Below are positions 11,626 through 22,654 of a stretch of DNA of 64,000 bases, piece after piece. Every line of letters starts with the position of its first letter. Positions within the stretch are counted from its first letter, which is position 1. The position numbers and the translations under genes were made by a program. The notes under the pieces were generated by a model. The model searched no databases. It had not been told where the DNA came from and was given only the letters and a program-made list of their open reading frames with translations. Source of the DNA: Leptidea sinapis (Eukaryota; Arthropoda; Insecta; Lepidoptera; Pieridae). The DNA is taken from contig NC_066280.1 of NCBI RefSeq assembly GCF_905404315.1, forward strand, positions 10,239,001 through 10,303,000, given 5' to 3'.

Positions 11626-12239
11626 AAAGAATGAGTATGAACTATTCCTTCAGCTTAAAGGACTTCGTTCATATATTACATTGTAGTACAGTACCGACTT
11701 GTGACATGGAAACTATAATTCCGCGGTCCTCTTGTATAGTTCTATCTATCAAAGATTTGGACTTTATGCTTAAAGAAATACTGGCTGTTTTACTTTACTT
11801 TTTATTTATTTTGAATGTATTATTTCTTGGATTTTTGTCAATTTATTGTTATTACTTCGTAGGTACCTTCCTATTAGTTACATTAGTATCTACAGAGCTT
11901 ATTTTCTGTATGTAATAACAGTATAATGACAGTCCTAAGCCTGTGAAGTATCAAGGAAAATCAAATATTAACCACAAATCCTTGTTGCATAGTACTACGA
12001 GACCTAACTCTCACATTACATTGATTGTACTAGATCGGAGCGCTCCTTTCGATGTTCGAGTAAGAACAAGTCTAAATAAAAGCCCATTTGGTAAAACAAT
12101 TTAGGAGAGATTAACATTAGGCGTGAAATTATTCTTTTTTTGTTACCTTGGAGTGCGAGAAGTTTTATTTAATAATATTTAAACTATATTTACTTGTGTT
12201 ATTTGTTTAATTAATTCGTTAGATTTAACCATCTTAAAC
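11626..12239. other. AT-rich spacer, no gene seen
   Basis: A 94-codon open frame (11631-11915, +) ends in a hydrophobic stretch. It has no homologue I recognise, no convincing splice context, and begins at the edge of the LINE fragment. I see no other feature. Confidence 0.4.
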
Positions 12240-12480
12240 ATACAAATGATTTAGGTTTTCTTTAGTGTTAATTCCGCCAATATTTGTTTTTAAAACAATT
12301 CGACACGTGTTTCGCCTCTACACGAGGCATCCTCAGGACGTGTTGTCTCGCCAAAATCTGGCACGAGATGTCTTGCGAAACACGTGTCGAATTGTTTTAA
12401 AAACAAATATTGGCGGAATTAACACTAAAGAAAACCTAAATCATTTGTATAATTATGGATTTCCGCAAAGTAACGCCTAA
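12240..12480. repeat. FB-M foldback element with 76-bp perfect arms
   Basis: Bases 12240-12315 and 12375-12450 are exact reverse complements over 76 bp, separated by a 59-bp spacer ('ctctacacgaggcatcctca' at its start). The arms contain 'attccgccaatatttg' and 'cgacacgtgtttcgc'. The right flank 'tttccgcaaagtaacgccta' recurs at 15400, so the unit probably extends to about 12480. Diverged relatives at 3460 and 15290 are not palindromic. The 71-codon open frame through it is a by-product of the palindrome. Confidence 0.9.
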
Positions 12481-12721
12481 TTCAATAAATTGTTTTATCA
12501 TCTTAAACATGTATCATATGTACATGTGGAAACCTCGTATGAATTATGTTTGTATAAAGTACATCTAGCTATTGGCTTTCTTATAAATTTTTAAATAAAA
12601 TATAAATAATTTATCATTCCATATCTCGAAAAAACACAATTGCTATCTTATTGAAATTTTCATCTTACACTTATAAGTACCAAAAATTGCAATTTATTAA
12701 AGAATAACTATGGGCTTACAA

Positions 12722-12905
12722 ACAAGTATTCCGGCGATCTTGACCAGATCGTCAGTCCATCTTGTGGGAGGCCTACCAACACTGCGTCAACGGGTACGTG
12801 TTCGCCGTTCGAAGACTTTTCTGCCCTACCGGCCTTCAGTTTCACAATCATTTGGGCTATGTCGGTGACTGTGGTTCTCCTACGGATCTCTTCATTTAAT
12901 TCTCC
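12722..12905 (-). mobile_element. RTE-type LINE 3' region
   Basis: 'gatcttgaccagatcgtcag' and 'ccatcttgtgggaggcctac' are the antisense of the C-terminal RTE coding region seen in sense at 15705-16045. The remaining 5' part is absent. Confidence 0.75.
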
Positions 12906-13030
12906 TTAAGAACGCCGGAATACGTTGGATGAGGGCAGCGCAGGAGCGATTGTCTTTGAGATCTTTGGGGGATGCCTTTATCCGGCAGTGGACGTCTTCC
13001 GGCTGATAATGACAATGATGATGATACAAG
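12906..13030 (+). mobile_element. RTE-type LINE 3' region, opposite orientation
   Basis: 'cgccggaatacgttggatga' through 'ggcagtggacgtcttccggc' and a degenerate 'atgatgatga' tail. It abuts the antisense fragment to its left, so the two RTE pieces lie head to head, an arrangement typical of 5' inversion (twin priming) or two insertions. Confidence 0.75.
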
Positions 13031-13349
13031 TATTAGTGTAATATAATACAAAATGTTTTATATTATATTCATTACTGCATTGTTGACAATACCATAACAG
13101 ATCAATCCAAACCATTAAAATGCACATTTAGATAATAAACTGAAAAACGCCTCTATGCATTTCCCGTAATACAAACAGTCGATAACGTAAAGAGACTCTC
13201 TACAACGCAACGCCAAATAATCAACCCTATCAAAGATGACCCGATTCGAGCCGCGGAAAGCTGGTGCATACTGAACCCGGAGAATTATTCTAACAGTAAA
13301 TTTAAAGTTTTTATTGAAAGCAAAAACATACAGGATAGACTGGGATATG

Positions 13350-13843
13350 ACGACCTGTATAGCCGAGTGTTTAGCGATCTACTAAGCTAGAGGTCCCGGG
13401 TTTGAATCCCGGTAGGTGCAAGCATTTATATGATGAATATGGATGTTTGTTTCCGAGTCATGGATGTTCAAATGTAGTTATGTATGTTTATATGAATTTA
13501 TGTATGTTTAAGTATGTTGTATTAATTATATCATTGTCTTGTTAACCATAACACAGGCTATATATGCTTAACTTGGGGCAAGATAATTTGTTTGAAAAGT
13601 GTGCCGATATTATAAAAGTGAAATTTACTTAACACTACTCGCAAATATTAAGGGTGTGGTGGCAATAAGGCGTATAAGTGCAAATAAAACCATAACACAG
13701 GCTATATATGCTTAACTTGGGGCAAGATAATTTGTTTGAAAAGTGTGCCAATATTATAAAAGTGAAATTTACTTAAAACTACTTGCGAATATTAACGGTG
13801 TGGTGGCAATAAGGCGTATAAGTGCAAATAAAACTGTTGTGAT
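13350..13843 (+). mobile_element. SINE-S copy (tRNA-headed) with tandem 3' part
   Basis: A tRNA-derived head carries an A-box-like 'tagccgagtgtttagcg' and a B-box 'gggtttgaatcccgg', followed by the family body 'catttatatgatgaatatgg', 'gtttccgagtcatggatgtt' and the tail block 'cttggggcaagataatttg'. These boxes would serve RNA polymerase III. The 3' block is present twice (see the tandem repeat at 13544-13834). Confidence 0.8.
13544..13834 (+). repeat. 144-bp tandem duplication
   Basis: Two head-to-tail copies (13544-13687 and 13688-13834) start 'aaccataacacaggctatat' and end 'gtgcaaataaaac'. I count five single-base differences over about 144 bp, so the duplication is recent relative to the age of the SINE. 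The unit includes the SINE-S tail plus about 75 bp of flanking DNA. Confidence 0.9.
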
Positions 13844-14194
13844 TTTTAAACAGCTCAATATAAAACAATTTTATCTATAACATTTTCTTGAAAGAAATTT
13901 ACTATTACTACTTATTTACTGGACCACCAAAAGTTATTAAAGGAGTCTCAACACATTTACAGTATTCTAAACGAAAACTTAATAATATTTAACAAAAGTT
14001 GTAAGCTTTGAATATAGGTATAATAGGTGCAATATCAGCTTGAAGTGTTCCGAGTAAAGTCTTGTTAAATTGACTTAGTAAGTACGATGAGACAACGTAA
14101 AATCAAACAGAGTAATTTATGCGTATTACATTTAAATATATCGTAAATGTTATTGGTCTATGACTATATAAAAATATTTCAATATTGCATCTTA

Positions 14195-14560
14195 GGAAAT
14201 TGACTTGAGATGTCGCTCTAGTAAATCTAAACAATATGTTATGTTTTTAAAGTGATAACCCTCACTTCTAGGATTAATACACAAATAAAATTTTATGAGC
14301 GATGCGGGATGCGTTCTGTGCTGGTGCTCTAACCAACTGAGCTAACCGTTCGAGTACAGCCTCGTATGCAAATATTGGGGTTGAGCAGGTTATCAACTGT
14401 TAAGTAGATCCTGTAGATGAAGCCACAACCTGAGAATTGAAAAAAGGAAACAGAATTTTATAACGAACGGTTAGCTCAGTTGGTTAGAGCACCGGCACGG
14501 AACGCCGGGTTTGAATCCCGCATAGTTCATAAAATTTTGTTTTTCAAATTTTATTTGTGC
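14195..14560 (+). repeat. Rep-T copy with an extra inverted tRNA-like block
   Basis: The body ('gttgagcaggttatcaactg', 'agtagatcctgtagatgaag') is followed by a tRNA-like block at 14466-14535 (+) with 'ggttagctcagttggttaga' and 'tttgaatcccgc'. A second, antisense tRNA-like block sits upstream at 14290-14357 ('ctctaaccaactgagctaac'). The + block has lost about 10 bases of the T-stem region, so it could not fold as a complete tRNA. The two blocks form a long inverted pair around the body. Confidence 0.75.
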
Positions 14561-15117
14561 ATAATATCTTATCGGAAATTATTTCATTAACAGTTAAAAA
14601 AAATTGAAAATGTATTATAATTTCATACATGATATTTATATGCAGTACTAAGTGCTTACAACGATCTAAAAAACTGATGGAATACTTAATACTTAGCCGC
14701 AATTTTCGAAACAAATTTTCGAGAGCGCTTATAATTCTGTAACATATTAGAATTCTTCATAACAAGTACTAAAATATGATTGGGTATATAGATACGAATA
14801 CAAAATATAAACATATTATCATTATAAAATATACATTACAAATGATATAATATAATCATCGAGATCGTCAAGCTCTTAAACTACTCAGATTTGTGCAAAT
14901 AAACTGAAGCTGCTAAAGTTTCCTTATTCGAGTTAACATTTACAATTGCTCAGAAATATTTCCTGTACATTGTTACGGGTAAACAGCTCAGGTATCCGGG
15001 TCAAGATTTCTAAACTAAAAACTCTGAGGATGTTGTGTGCATTGTTGTAGTAAATAGCTTTATGTTTCCTGATTCCAAGTATGTAATCGGGTAAATTTTA
15101 TAACCATGTTTATTTCA
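14561..15117. other. AT-rich spacer, no gene seen
   Basis: No coding signal and no recognised repeat. Confidence 0.45.
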
Positions 15118-15575
15118 AATTCAAATAGACTTTCTACAATACATTCTTTGTTACCAAATTTAATTTGTATCAAATTTTACGAACGATACGGGACTAGAAA
15201 CCGCGCCACTCGGGTTCCGTCCGAGAACTCTTACGATCTGAGCCAACCGTTCGAGTGACATGTCGATCGTTAATCTTGGTATGTCTAATCCAAATGTTTT
15301 GAGTTTTCTTGAGTCTTAATTCCGCCACTATTCATCTCAAACAATTTCGGCGAGTCAATCTCCTGAGAATGCCTCGTGTACAGGCGAAACACGTGTTTCC
15401 GCAAAATAACGCCTACTTCAATAATTTTTTTTTGGTATGTCTTGTTCAACTCTAAGGTTGTAGCTCCATTTACAGGATCTACTTTACAGTTAACCAGCTC
15501 AACCCCAATTACTGCTTATTACGGAATTGACTTGCGAAATCGCTCTTTCAACTGTTAAGATTTGAAGGAGTGGCA
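15118..15575 (-). repeat. Rep-T copy split by an FB-M insertion
   Basis: The antisense tRNA-like block at 15185-15258 ('gagccaaccgttcgagtgac') and the antisense body at 15437-15515 ('ctccatttacaggatctact') belong to one Rep-T copy. They are separated by an FB-M-type segment (15290-15432). The tRNA-like block is diverged in its anticodon region. Confidence 0.65.
15290..15432 (+). repeat. FB-M copy inserted in Rep-T
   Basis: Contains 'cttaattccgccactattca', 'tctcctgagaatgcctcgtg' and 'aggcgaaacacgtgtttccg', ending 'aataacgcctacttcaataa'. It lacks the inverted second arm of the 12240 copy. Confidence 0.65.
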
Positions 15576-15704
15576 TCTATCATTTAATCCCAGAAGTTAG
15601 GTTAAGTTATTAACTATAAACGCTAAACTAACAAATTGATTACATTCTTTACTCTTCCAAGCTATGACATAAAAATTGTATCGAATTGAGTATTTTTTTT
15701 ATGA

Positions 15705-16045
15705 AAAAGCTCATGGTCGCTTAGAGAGCAATGGAGAGAATAGAGATTAGGAGATCCATAAGAGAACCAAAGTAACCGACATAGCGCAAATGATTGCGAA
15801 ACTGAAGTGGCAGTGGGCAGGGCACATAGTTCGACGGATAAATAGCCGTTGGGGCAGTAAAGTCCTCAAATGGCGACCACGTACCGGAAGACGCAGTTTT
15901 GGTAGGCCCTTCACAAGATGGGCCGACGATCTGGTCATGATCGCCGGAATACGTTGGATGAGGGCAGCGCAGGACCGATCGTCGTAGAAATCTCTGAGGG
16001 AGGCCTTTGTCCAGCAGTGGATTTCTTTCAGTTGATGTTGTTGAG
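15705..16045 (+). mobile_element. RTE-type LINE, C-terminal end of ORF2 and 3' UTR
   Basis: Translation gives 'IAKLKWQWAGHIVRRINSRW', then 'GRPFTRWADDL' and 'AGIRWMRAAQDR', the conserved C-terminal tail downstream of the reverse transcriptase in insect RTE elements. The open part is 15790-15987. A stop (taa at 15808-15810 in an alternative frame) and the absence of palm motifs show a 5'-truncated, dead copy; truncation at the 5' end is the rule for LINE insertions. It could be mistaken for a small host protein. Confidence 0.85.
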
Positions 16046-16519
16046 TCATATTTTCTAGGAATACTATTTTCTTCAATTTTGGACAACATCTTAACCATCC
16101 TTGGTATGTATACTAAAGTCTCAACTTGTGTCTTCCTACCTACAGGATGCTATATTACAGTTGATAACAAATTGTCTTATAAGGTTGGTCAGTCAAATCT
16201 TTATTATTATTATTATTTATCGCCATGAGAAGTGACGGGACTAGCTAACTTCTTGTATGACGTTATTTAGAGAGTGTAGTTGATTTAAAAGGCGCCACTA
16301 TCCATACGTTTCTATACTACATGTAGATAAGATCTGTCTCAATAAACACCATTTAATGAAAACGTTGTTTTTGTTATTCAAAATATGCAAGTAGTATATT
16401 ATGTAGTAGTAGTAGACTGCCTGGTGGGAGTTCTAAAGTATCCTAGAACATGAGAATATTGTGGTTTTACACGAAGAAAATCGCTGTTGCTATTTGAGCA
16501 GTAGGTAGTATTTCACAGA

Positions 16520-16580
16520 CTTCAAAAAAGGAGGTTCTCAATTCGACGCGTATATATATTATATATTGGTTCAATTATGT
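16520..16580 (-). repeat. DNA-P terminal fragment
   Basis: 'gacttcaaaaaaggaggttc' followed by 'tcaattcgacg' is the terminal sequence of the TIR family more fully present at 62981-63937. Confidence 0.55.
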
Positions 16581-17742
16581 TTTTTGCTTTTCTATCTGAT
16601 CGTTTATTTATACATATGCATATGTATGTACGTGTGTATATTAGAATGATTTTGTTTCAATTATTTGTGTAGGTATTGATCTCTAACAGTCAAGCAAACG
16701 GGGTCGTAATAACCCCAAAACTTCTTAAAAAAACAAACTTAACTTATGACTCCCAACTTTATAAAAAAAAAGAAAAATAATGCCACATATTCTTATGCAA
16801 TGATCTATTAAATGTAAATATTTCATGTTTCAACACGACTTTTTTTTTGGTGTACGAGACTTCCACTGAAACCTGCCATTCGCCTTTAGTCTGTACCACA
16901 ATTTATGTACTTAGCGGTTAAAGCTTTGGGGCTTAAAAATTAAATCGGTATAGTCCCAGTAGTGAAGTAATTAATTTATTGTAGTATTATATTTGTATCT
17001 ACTTTTTTAGTCTCATCTATGTGACCAACTTTACTTTCTAAGCCGAATGAAAAACAACTAAAAGTCAAACAATCAAATGTTGTGTTCTCAGATTAAGGAT
17101 TGGTCTTCGCTGTGCTCCAACTAGCTACCGTAGGCGTAGTCGCAAAGTGCGGCAACTAATACTACGCCCAAGTGTGCGTAGGTACTCGAGCCAGTCTCGA
17201 GCAATGTGTGACGTTGACGTGCCACATGTTCTGTTAAACTTTGCTATTAATTGAAACTGTTGCCGGGTTGCGTAGTAAAACTTTGTTAATAATAATAATA
17301 TTACAAGAAATAAGAAAAACACTGGCATCACATATTTTGTTTTTTATTAATTTCAATGTAAAATAACACAAAGCCTACCATCACACACACCACGTATGTT
17401 ACAAAATTTGAAAGATGCCATTGAGTGTCAAGAGTCACACACACAAGCATATATACTAATAGCCAATAAACACTACAATATAAAGTTGACGTAATTAAAA
17501 AGCTATTGTCCGTAGGTACAACGGTATCTAGTTGGAGACCAATTCTTAATCTAAGATTGTATATTTTTTTAACTATAATTTACTAGCTGTCATGTAAAAA
17601 TTTCTGAGGTGTAGCACAAAGCCGATATTGTTTTAATCAAAGGGGCCAGAACGCAATTACGTCAATTTCATATCTACACCCTATTAAACATAATATATTT
17701 TAAATATTTAATAATATTTACAACGCTTAAATGATATGGAAG
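16581..17742. other. AT-rich DNA, no gene seen
   Basis: No supported gene. The 68-codon open frame at 17125-17331 (-) is not conserved-looking. A somewhat GC-richer patch at 17095-17230 could be part of an unknown repeat. Confidence 0.4.
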
Positions 17743-18253
17743 TAAGAAACGTGTACGCGCTTTTTTTGAAGGTACCCATGTCGTATCGTCCCTGAAACAC
17801 CGCACAAGGAATCTCATTCCACAGCTTTGTAGTACGTGGAAGAAAGCTCCTTGAAAACCGCACTGTGGAGGATCGCCACACATCCAGATGGTGAGGATGA
17901 TATCCTAACTTGTGGCGTGTCGTGCGAAGGTTGAATTCGGCGGCAGGAATCAGGTTAAACAGCTCTTCGGAACACTCCCCGTGATAAATGCGGTAGAAGA
18001 CACACAATGAAGCGACGTTTCTACGCAACGCCAAGTGATCCAGCCGTTCACAGAGCACTGGGTCCCCGAGAATTCGAGCTGCTCTGCGTTGCACGCAGTC
18101 AAATGAATCGAGCTGATACTGGGGTGCGCCAGACCAGAGATGACAGAAATACTCCATGTGTGGCCGGACCTGCGCTTTGTAGAGCGCTAGTATGTGGGCC
18201 GGCTTGAAGTATTGCCGTGCTCTATTAATGACGCCCAGTTTCTTTGAAGCCAA
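17743..18253 (-). pseudogene. LINE-J ORF2 C-terminal domain
   Basis: Encodes the region after the reverse-transcriptase palm: 'YKAQVRPHMEYFCHLWSGAP' and 'FDCVQRRAARILGDP', a pattern common to Jockey/CR1 C-termini. It is joined to the RT by a frameshift near 18250. It ends in 'KKSAYTFLTS', where other copies continue into the 3' UTR, so it is cut off there. The long 181-codon frame is therefore a mobile-element remnant and not a host gene. Confidence 0.85.
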
Positions 18254-19464
18254 TTTGGCTTTGCCTTCCAGATGACCACGAAATTGGCAATCGCTCGAGA
18301 TTTCGAGACCCAGTATTCCGATACTAGGCGAGGCTTTGAGGGAGTGTTGTCGAAGAGCGGTGATACGACAAATGGGGTTTTTTTAGTGGTAAACGCGCAA
18401 ACTTGAGTCTTCTGGGGGTTAAATTGGACAAGGTTCAATTTTCCCCATTCCGCGACCTTCTCAAGAGAGGACTCGATAGAAGACACAAGTTTCTCCCGGC
18501 ACTGGTCGACGATTTCCCGAGAGAGACCTGCATGGCCCGTGTATATGGCATCACCAGTGCTGTCATCTGCATAGCAATGAATGTTGGAGGTGTCCAACAT
18601 ATCATTGATATGCAGAAGAAACAGCGTGGGAGACAGCACACAGCCTTGGGGCACTCCAGCATTCATGGGCTTCGGGTTCGAGCAATATCCATCGACAACG
18701 ACCTGTATGCTACGCCCAGTGAGGAAGCTGGAGGTCCACTTGCACAAGCTCTCAGGAAGCCCAAATGATGGAAGTTTGGAGAGGAGCGCCTTGTGCCATA
18801 CACGATCAAAGGCCTTCGCTATATCCAGGCTAACTGCCAGGCCTTCCCCCTTGCTTTCAATAGCCGCAGCCCATCTATGTGTTAGGTATACCAGAAGATC
18901 ACCTGCCAACCGACCATGGTGAAACCCGTATTGTCGGTCGTTGATCAACTGGTGACCCTCTAGGTATACCAAGAGCTGACGGCTAATTATGCTCTCCATG
19001 ATTTTGGAGAGCAGGGAGGTAATAGCAATAGGCCTGTAGTTTGCCGGATCCGAACTGTTTCCTTTTTTTTGGATCGGATGGACAAGGGCAGACTTCCATG
19101 AGTCAGGGATTACGCCTTTAGAATAAGAGTGCCGGAATAAACGCATTAGCACCGGCGTCAACTCAGGGGCACACGTTCTAAGCATGATTGGAGAAATGCC
19201 ATCCGGCCCGCTCGACTTCCTGACGTCCAACGAAAACAGAGTTCGCCTAATAGTTTTCTGTCTGAACTGTACTTCAGGCATAGAGCTCTGACACCGCGGG
19301 ATGGTTGGCGATGTTTTTCCGTTGTCGTCGAGAGTCGAGTTGGAGGCGAAAAGAGTGCACAAGAGATCGGCTTTCTCTTTTGCCGTATGGGCCAGGGTGT
19401 CATTCCTCATGTGCAACGGCGGCATGGACGGCTGGCTGAAGTTACCAAGAGCAGCTTTCGACAA
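18250..19464 (-). pseudogene. LINE-J reverse transcriptase
   Basis: A 425-codon open frame (18187-19464) covers the catalytic domain. Seen in order: 'SSGPDGISPIMLR', 'PIAITSLLSKIMESI', 'QYGFHHGRLAGD', palm motif A 'VSLDIAKAFDRVWH', motif B 'NAGVPQGCVLSPTLFLLHIN', motif C 'HCYADDSTGD', and a thumb-proximal 'LNLVQFNPQKTQVCAF'. The catalytic aspartates of motif A and the YADD are intact, so the core enzyme is well preserved even though the whole ORF is broken on both sides. Function in the intact family: reverse transcription primed on nicked genomic DNA. Confidence 0.9.
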
Positions 19465-19708
19465 CGACCAGAATTTGCGTGTTCCGGTCGGGTAACTAGA
19501 AAGCTGCTCGCCGATTTTGACGACGTGTTTTGACTTTGCACAGGTGATTTGTCGCTTAAAAAATCTGGAGGCACGGCTGTATTTCCTCTTAACAACTGTG
19601 CAGTTCGGATCCTTTGTGCCCAGCGCAGCAACCCAAGTTCGATACGCCTGTTTTTTGCAGATTTAACTGACGCATCGAACCAGGGCTGTGATCTGCCACC
19701 GATGGGTA

Positions 19709-20824
19709 CTACAGAGTTTGGTATAAAATATCCATACCCTGTAGCATCACATCGGCTACTGCAACGGCGCAGGCACTAGGATCATCCGAAGGGAAACAAA
19801 CCCTGCCCCAAGGGTAGGATGCAAAAAAGGAACGCATCCTATCCCAATCTGCTGACTTGTAGTGCCAAACGCGTCGGGTCGCTGGTGGTCTGTGACGTTG
19901 GCGTCGGATAGGCACTACACTCCTGACCAGGCAATGGTCGGACGTTCCGAGAGGGGCGTCGACAAAGACCTGGTAACCATCGGGATGTGTAGTCAGCAGA
20001 AGATCCAATAAAGACGGCATGTGGCTATCCACATCCGGGAGCCGCGTTGGCGACTCAACCAATTGGGACCGACCATACGCCAATGCAAAATTATGCACAG
20101 ATCGCCCTGCGTAGTCTGTGGTACGTGATCCAAGCCATTCGGCGTTGTGCCCGTTGAAATCACCCAAGACTACGATTTCAGCGGAGGGGATCTGTGCAAG
20201 TACGTCGTCAATTGCCGCTTGAACGCAGCCCATGAGAGGATCGGTTTCTGCGTTACCACTATGGGACCTGTAGACATACGCATAGATGCTGACGCGGTCC
20301 TCTAAATCTACGCGGAGCCAGAGAGTGGACAGGTCCCTACCCTCAAAATTGCCGAGACGGCGACAGCAGATATCCTCCCTAACGTTAACACATACCCCGA
20401 AATGAGGCAAAAAATTGTGCTCAATTTTGTACCCCGGGTACGTTAAATATGACGTATCGCTAGGTCGAGATATCTGCGTCTCAGTAAGGAAACACAAGGC
20501 CGGCTGCGCCGTCTCAAGGTGGTGGTGGATGGCGTTTAAATTAGAGTGAATTCCCTTGATATTGCAAAAGTCCACGTTGAGTGTGGAGCGGGGTGCCGTG
20601 GTAATACTGTCTCGTTTGTCCTTGGTCATGCGCGGTTCTGTGCCCTCCCCAGAATTAGAAGGGCAGCCCGAGCTAGAGTGCCCGGGGAGGGATTCTCCAA
20701 CTCTGGTAGAGCCAGTACCCTCCTGGGGTAAAATCTTTTTTAGTACCGCTGTCATAGTCGGGTGGAGGGGGGGGGGGAATTGCCACCGCTCCTCGACACT
20801 AACCTGTGCGAAACATAGCGGCAC
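19709..20824 (-). pseudogene. LINE-J apurinic-like endonuclease domain
   Basis: A 371-codon open frame holding an exonuclease/endonuclease/phosphatase fold: 'NVDFCNIKGIHSNLNAIHHH' near residue 82, 'FLTETQI' (metal-binding Glu), 'VVLGDFNGHNAEW' (catalytic Asp/Asn) and 'LGTSDHCLV' (the terminal Ser-Asp-His). In this family the domain nicks target DNA to start integration. The N-terminal 80 residues are proline/glycine/serine-rich and lack the zinc knuckles of an ORF1, so any ORF1 is either upstream of 20824 or absent. A frameshift near 19700 detaches it from the RT. Confidence 0.88.
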
Positions 20825-21010
20825 TAGGCCGCTACTTCACGCCGGTATTCTGTGCGAGTGTGGTAATTAACCCGGACGAGTCTGGCCCGATTGTGCTGAC
20901 GTCAAAAGACGGCAGCGTGACTCTCCCACTTCTAAAAAGCCCTTAGTCGCCTCTTACGACACCCATGGGCCTGGGACTCCCCTATTCTTTTTACGCCCCG
21001 GGAAAAGTAC

Positions 21011-22039
21011 AGGGCAGGGTCTGTTGAATGACATAGATGGTATGTTGTACAATCTCAAATCAAATGACACCCGCACCAACTCTTTCGAAACCAAACGACA
21101 GAAAGATATAAGACTCAATGAGACCAACATGCATATGATGTTTGCTGTTACCGGCAGTCGATGCAGCATCAGTCGAAAAAGCCTGGATCCTAAAAAAGTT
21201 TAAAGACCTTGAATTTTATCAAAATATGAAGCTAATTTAAAACTTAATTTTAATTTCACCAAGTAATATAAAAATAAATCAATCGTCATTAAGTACTTTC
21301 CCGTTGTTACTGAAATTGGATCATGTTTAACTTAAACTCATTTTATATTGTCATTAAGATACGTTCATTATATCAAGCTATTCAGCAGTAACATCAGACT
21401 CAAGGTAATTAATCAAAATTATATTTAAATAAGAACGCGATATCAATTCCAGTGAGAGGTAATCGTTATTCAGTCGAAAATAATATTTGCTTTGATCTCA
21501 TACTTCTACCGTTTATGTTGGAAAAATTATGTTAAATAAAACGATATTTAAGCTCAGAGGGAATAAAATTGAATTCCTTTTATGGTCTGATATTTTAGTA
21601 TCTTCACAGATCACTATATTTCTGCACGGCTCTGTACTTTATAAGTACGACTTCAATAAAAAAAAAAACTTAGATAATTTATATATCTACATAGAGTCTC
21701 TTGCTGTTAGTCAACCGATAAAAACAGGCCAGATTTAATATTTTTGTGTGCCTGACAAGCTACGTCATACACTCGTGATTTGTATGACACTTTGTGTTAG
21801 TGTACCTGCATTACTAAAAATAGAGGCTAACTCTAAACTCATTTTATTCGACGTTTTCACAGCTATAATAGTCTATATAAACGTATACGTCTTATCTAAG
21901 AAAAAAACCTTTTGCTACTACGATTCGTTGTCATTAACTGAAGTTTACGAACCTGAAATGAAACACCATTAATTTATTTGATTATTTATTAATAATAATT
22001 GCAAGTGTTCTTTATGATATTTTATTTAAAACAGTTAAT
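21011..22039. other. AT-rich DNA, no gene seen
   Basis: Open frames of 69-74 codons (21529-21738 and 21748-21972, +) are AT-driven and show no recognisable domain. Nothing else noted. Confidence 0.4.
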
Positions 22040-22365
22040 GCCAACACCCAATGTCCTAATAACCATTACATCATCCAAACGAGTGTTGCAATGAAATTCA
22101 GTACAACATTACATCATCCGTTTTCATTACAACACTCGTTTGTATGATAAAGTGGTAACTAGGACTGGCTTTTTTAATGTTAGCAGTAAGCTAACTATTT
22201 CAGAATATTTTATTGAAGATCCATATTATGGGAGTAGATAGTCTTGTTTGCAACTGTTGATAATTAAGCGTTAAAACACTCACGTGATACTATTATCACC
22301 CACATTCGTGTTTTAATACCCCTTATTACACAACAGTTGCATAAGTAACTATTACAATGGGTCAA
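22040..22365. repeat. FB-Q foldback element
   Basis: Contains two internal inverted pairs: 'cgagtgttgcaatg' with 'cattacaacactcg', and 'aaaacactcacgtgata' with 'tatcacccacattcgtgttt' (imperfect). Flanking 'gcaactgttgataatt' and 'cacaacagttgcataag' also oppose each other. A relative with the same words lies at 48070-48440. It looks like a non-autonomous DNA transposon with subterminal hairpins. Confidence 0.6.
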
Positions 22366-22654
22366 TATTTTAATACGCTCCGATCTCGGCGTTCATATCG
22401 ATTTTGAGGTAAAATGAAAAATATGCATGACCAAGTACATTCCAGATGCAATTAAGTATTGTTGGTCTATTTTTTTTCTTTAATTTCGTCCGTTAGCTTA
22501 AATTCTCTTTTTGAATACGGTATAGTATGGCAGTAAGTATTTTTTTTAAAATAATCAATGTACTTTGTAACAATTTTATTTTGTGTATACAATGAAATAT
22601 AATACAAAATATGTTCTATAAGATCATCTCTGTATGTATGGACTAATATGCAAT

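Larger units (their letters stand above)
17743..21010 (-). mobile_element. LINE-J near-full-length copy, 3'-truncated
   Basis: A non-LTR retrotransposon of the CR1/Jockey group on the - strand. The order is: a GC-rich 5' leader (about 20825-21010, including 'gtgtcgtaagaggcgactaa'), endonuclease (19709-20824), linker, reverse transcriptase (18250-19464) and C-terminal domain (17743-18253). It autonomously encodes target-primed reverse transcription when intact; here frameshifts separate the domains. The right-hand limit is uncertain because I cannot recognise where host DNA begins beyond 21010. Similarity to other copies stops near 17743, inside the last codons, so the 3' UTR and tail are missing. 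Confidence 0.85.

Noticed and set aside
13544..13834. CRISPR-like direct repeats
   Set aside because: Only two 144-bp units with no spacers, in eukaryotic repeat DNA; a tandem duplication explains it.
15790..15987. Small host protein of 65 residues
   Set aside because: The sequence is the standard C-terminus of RTE-type LINE ORF2.
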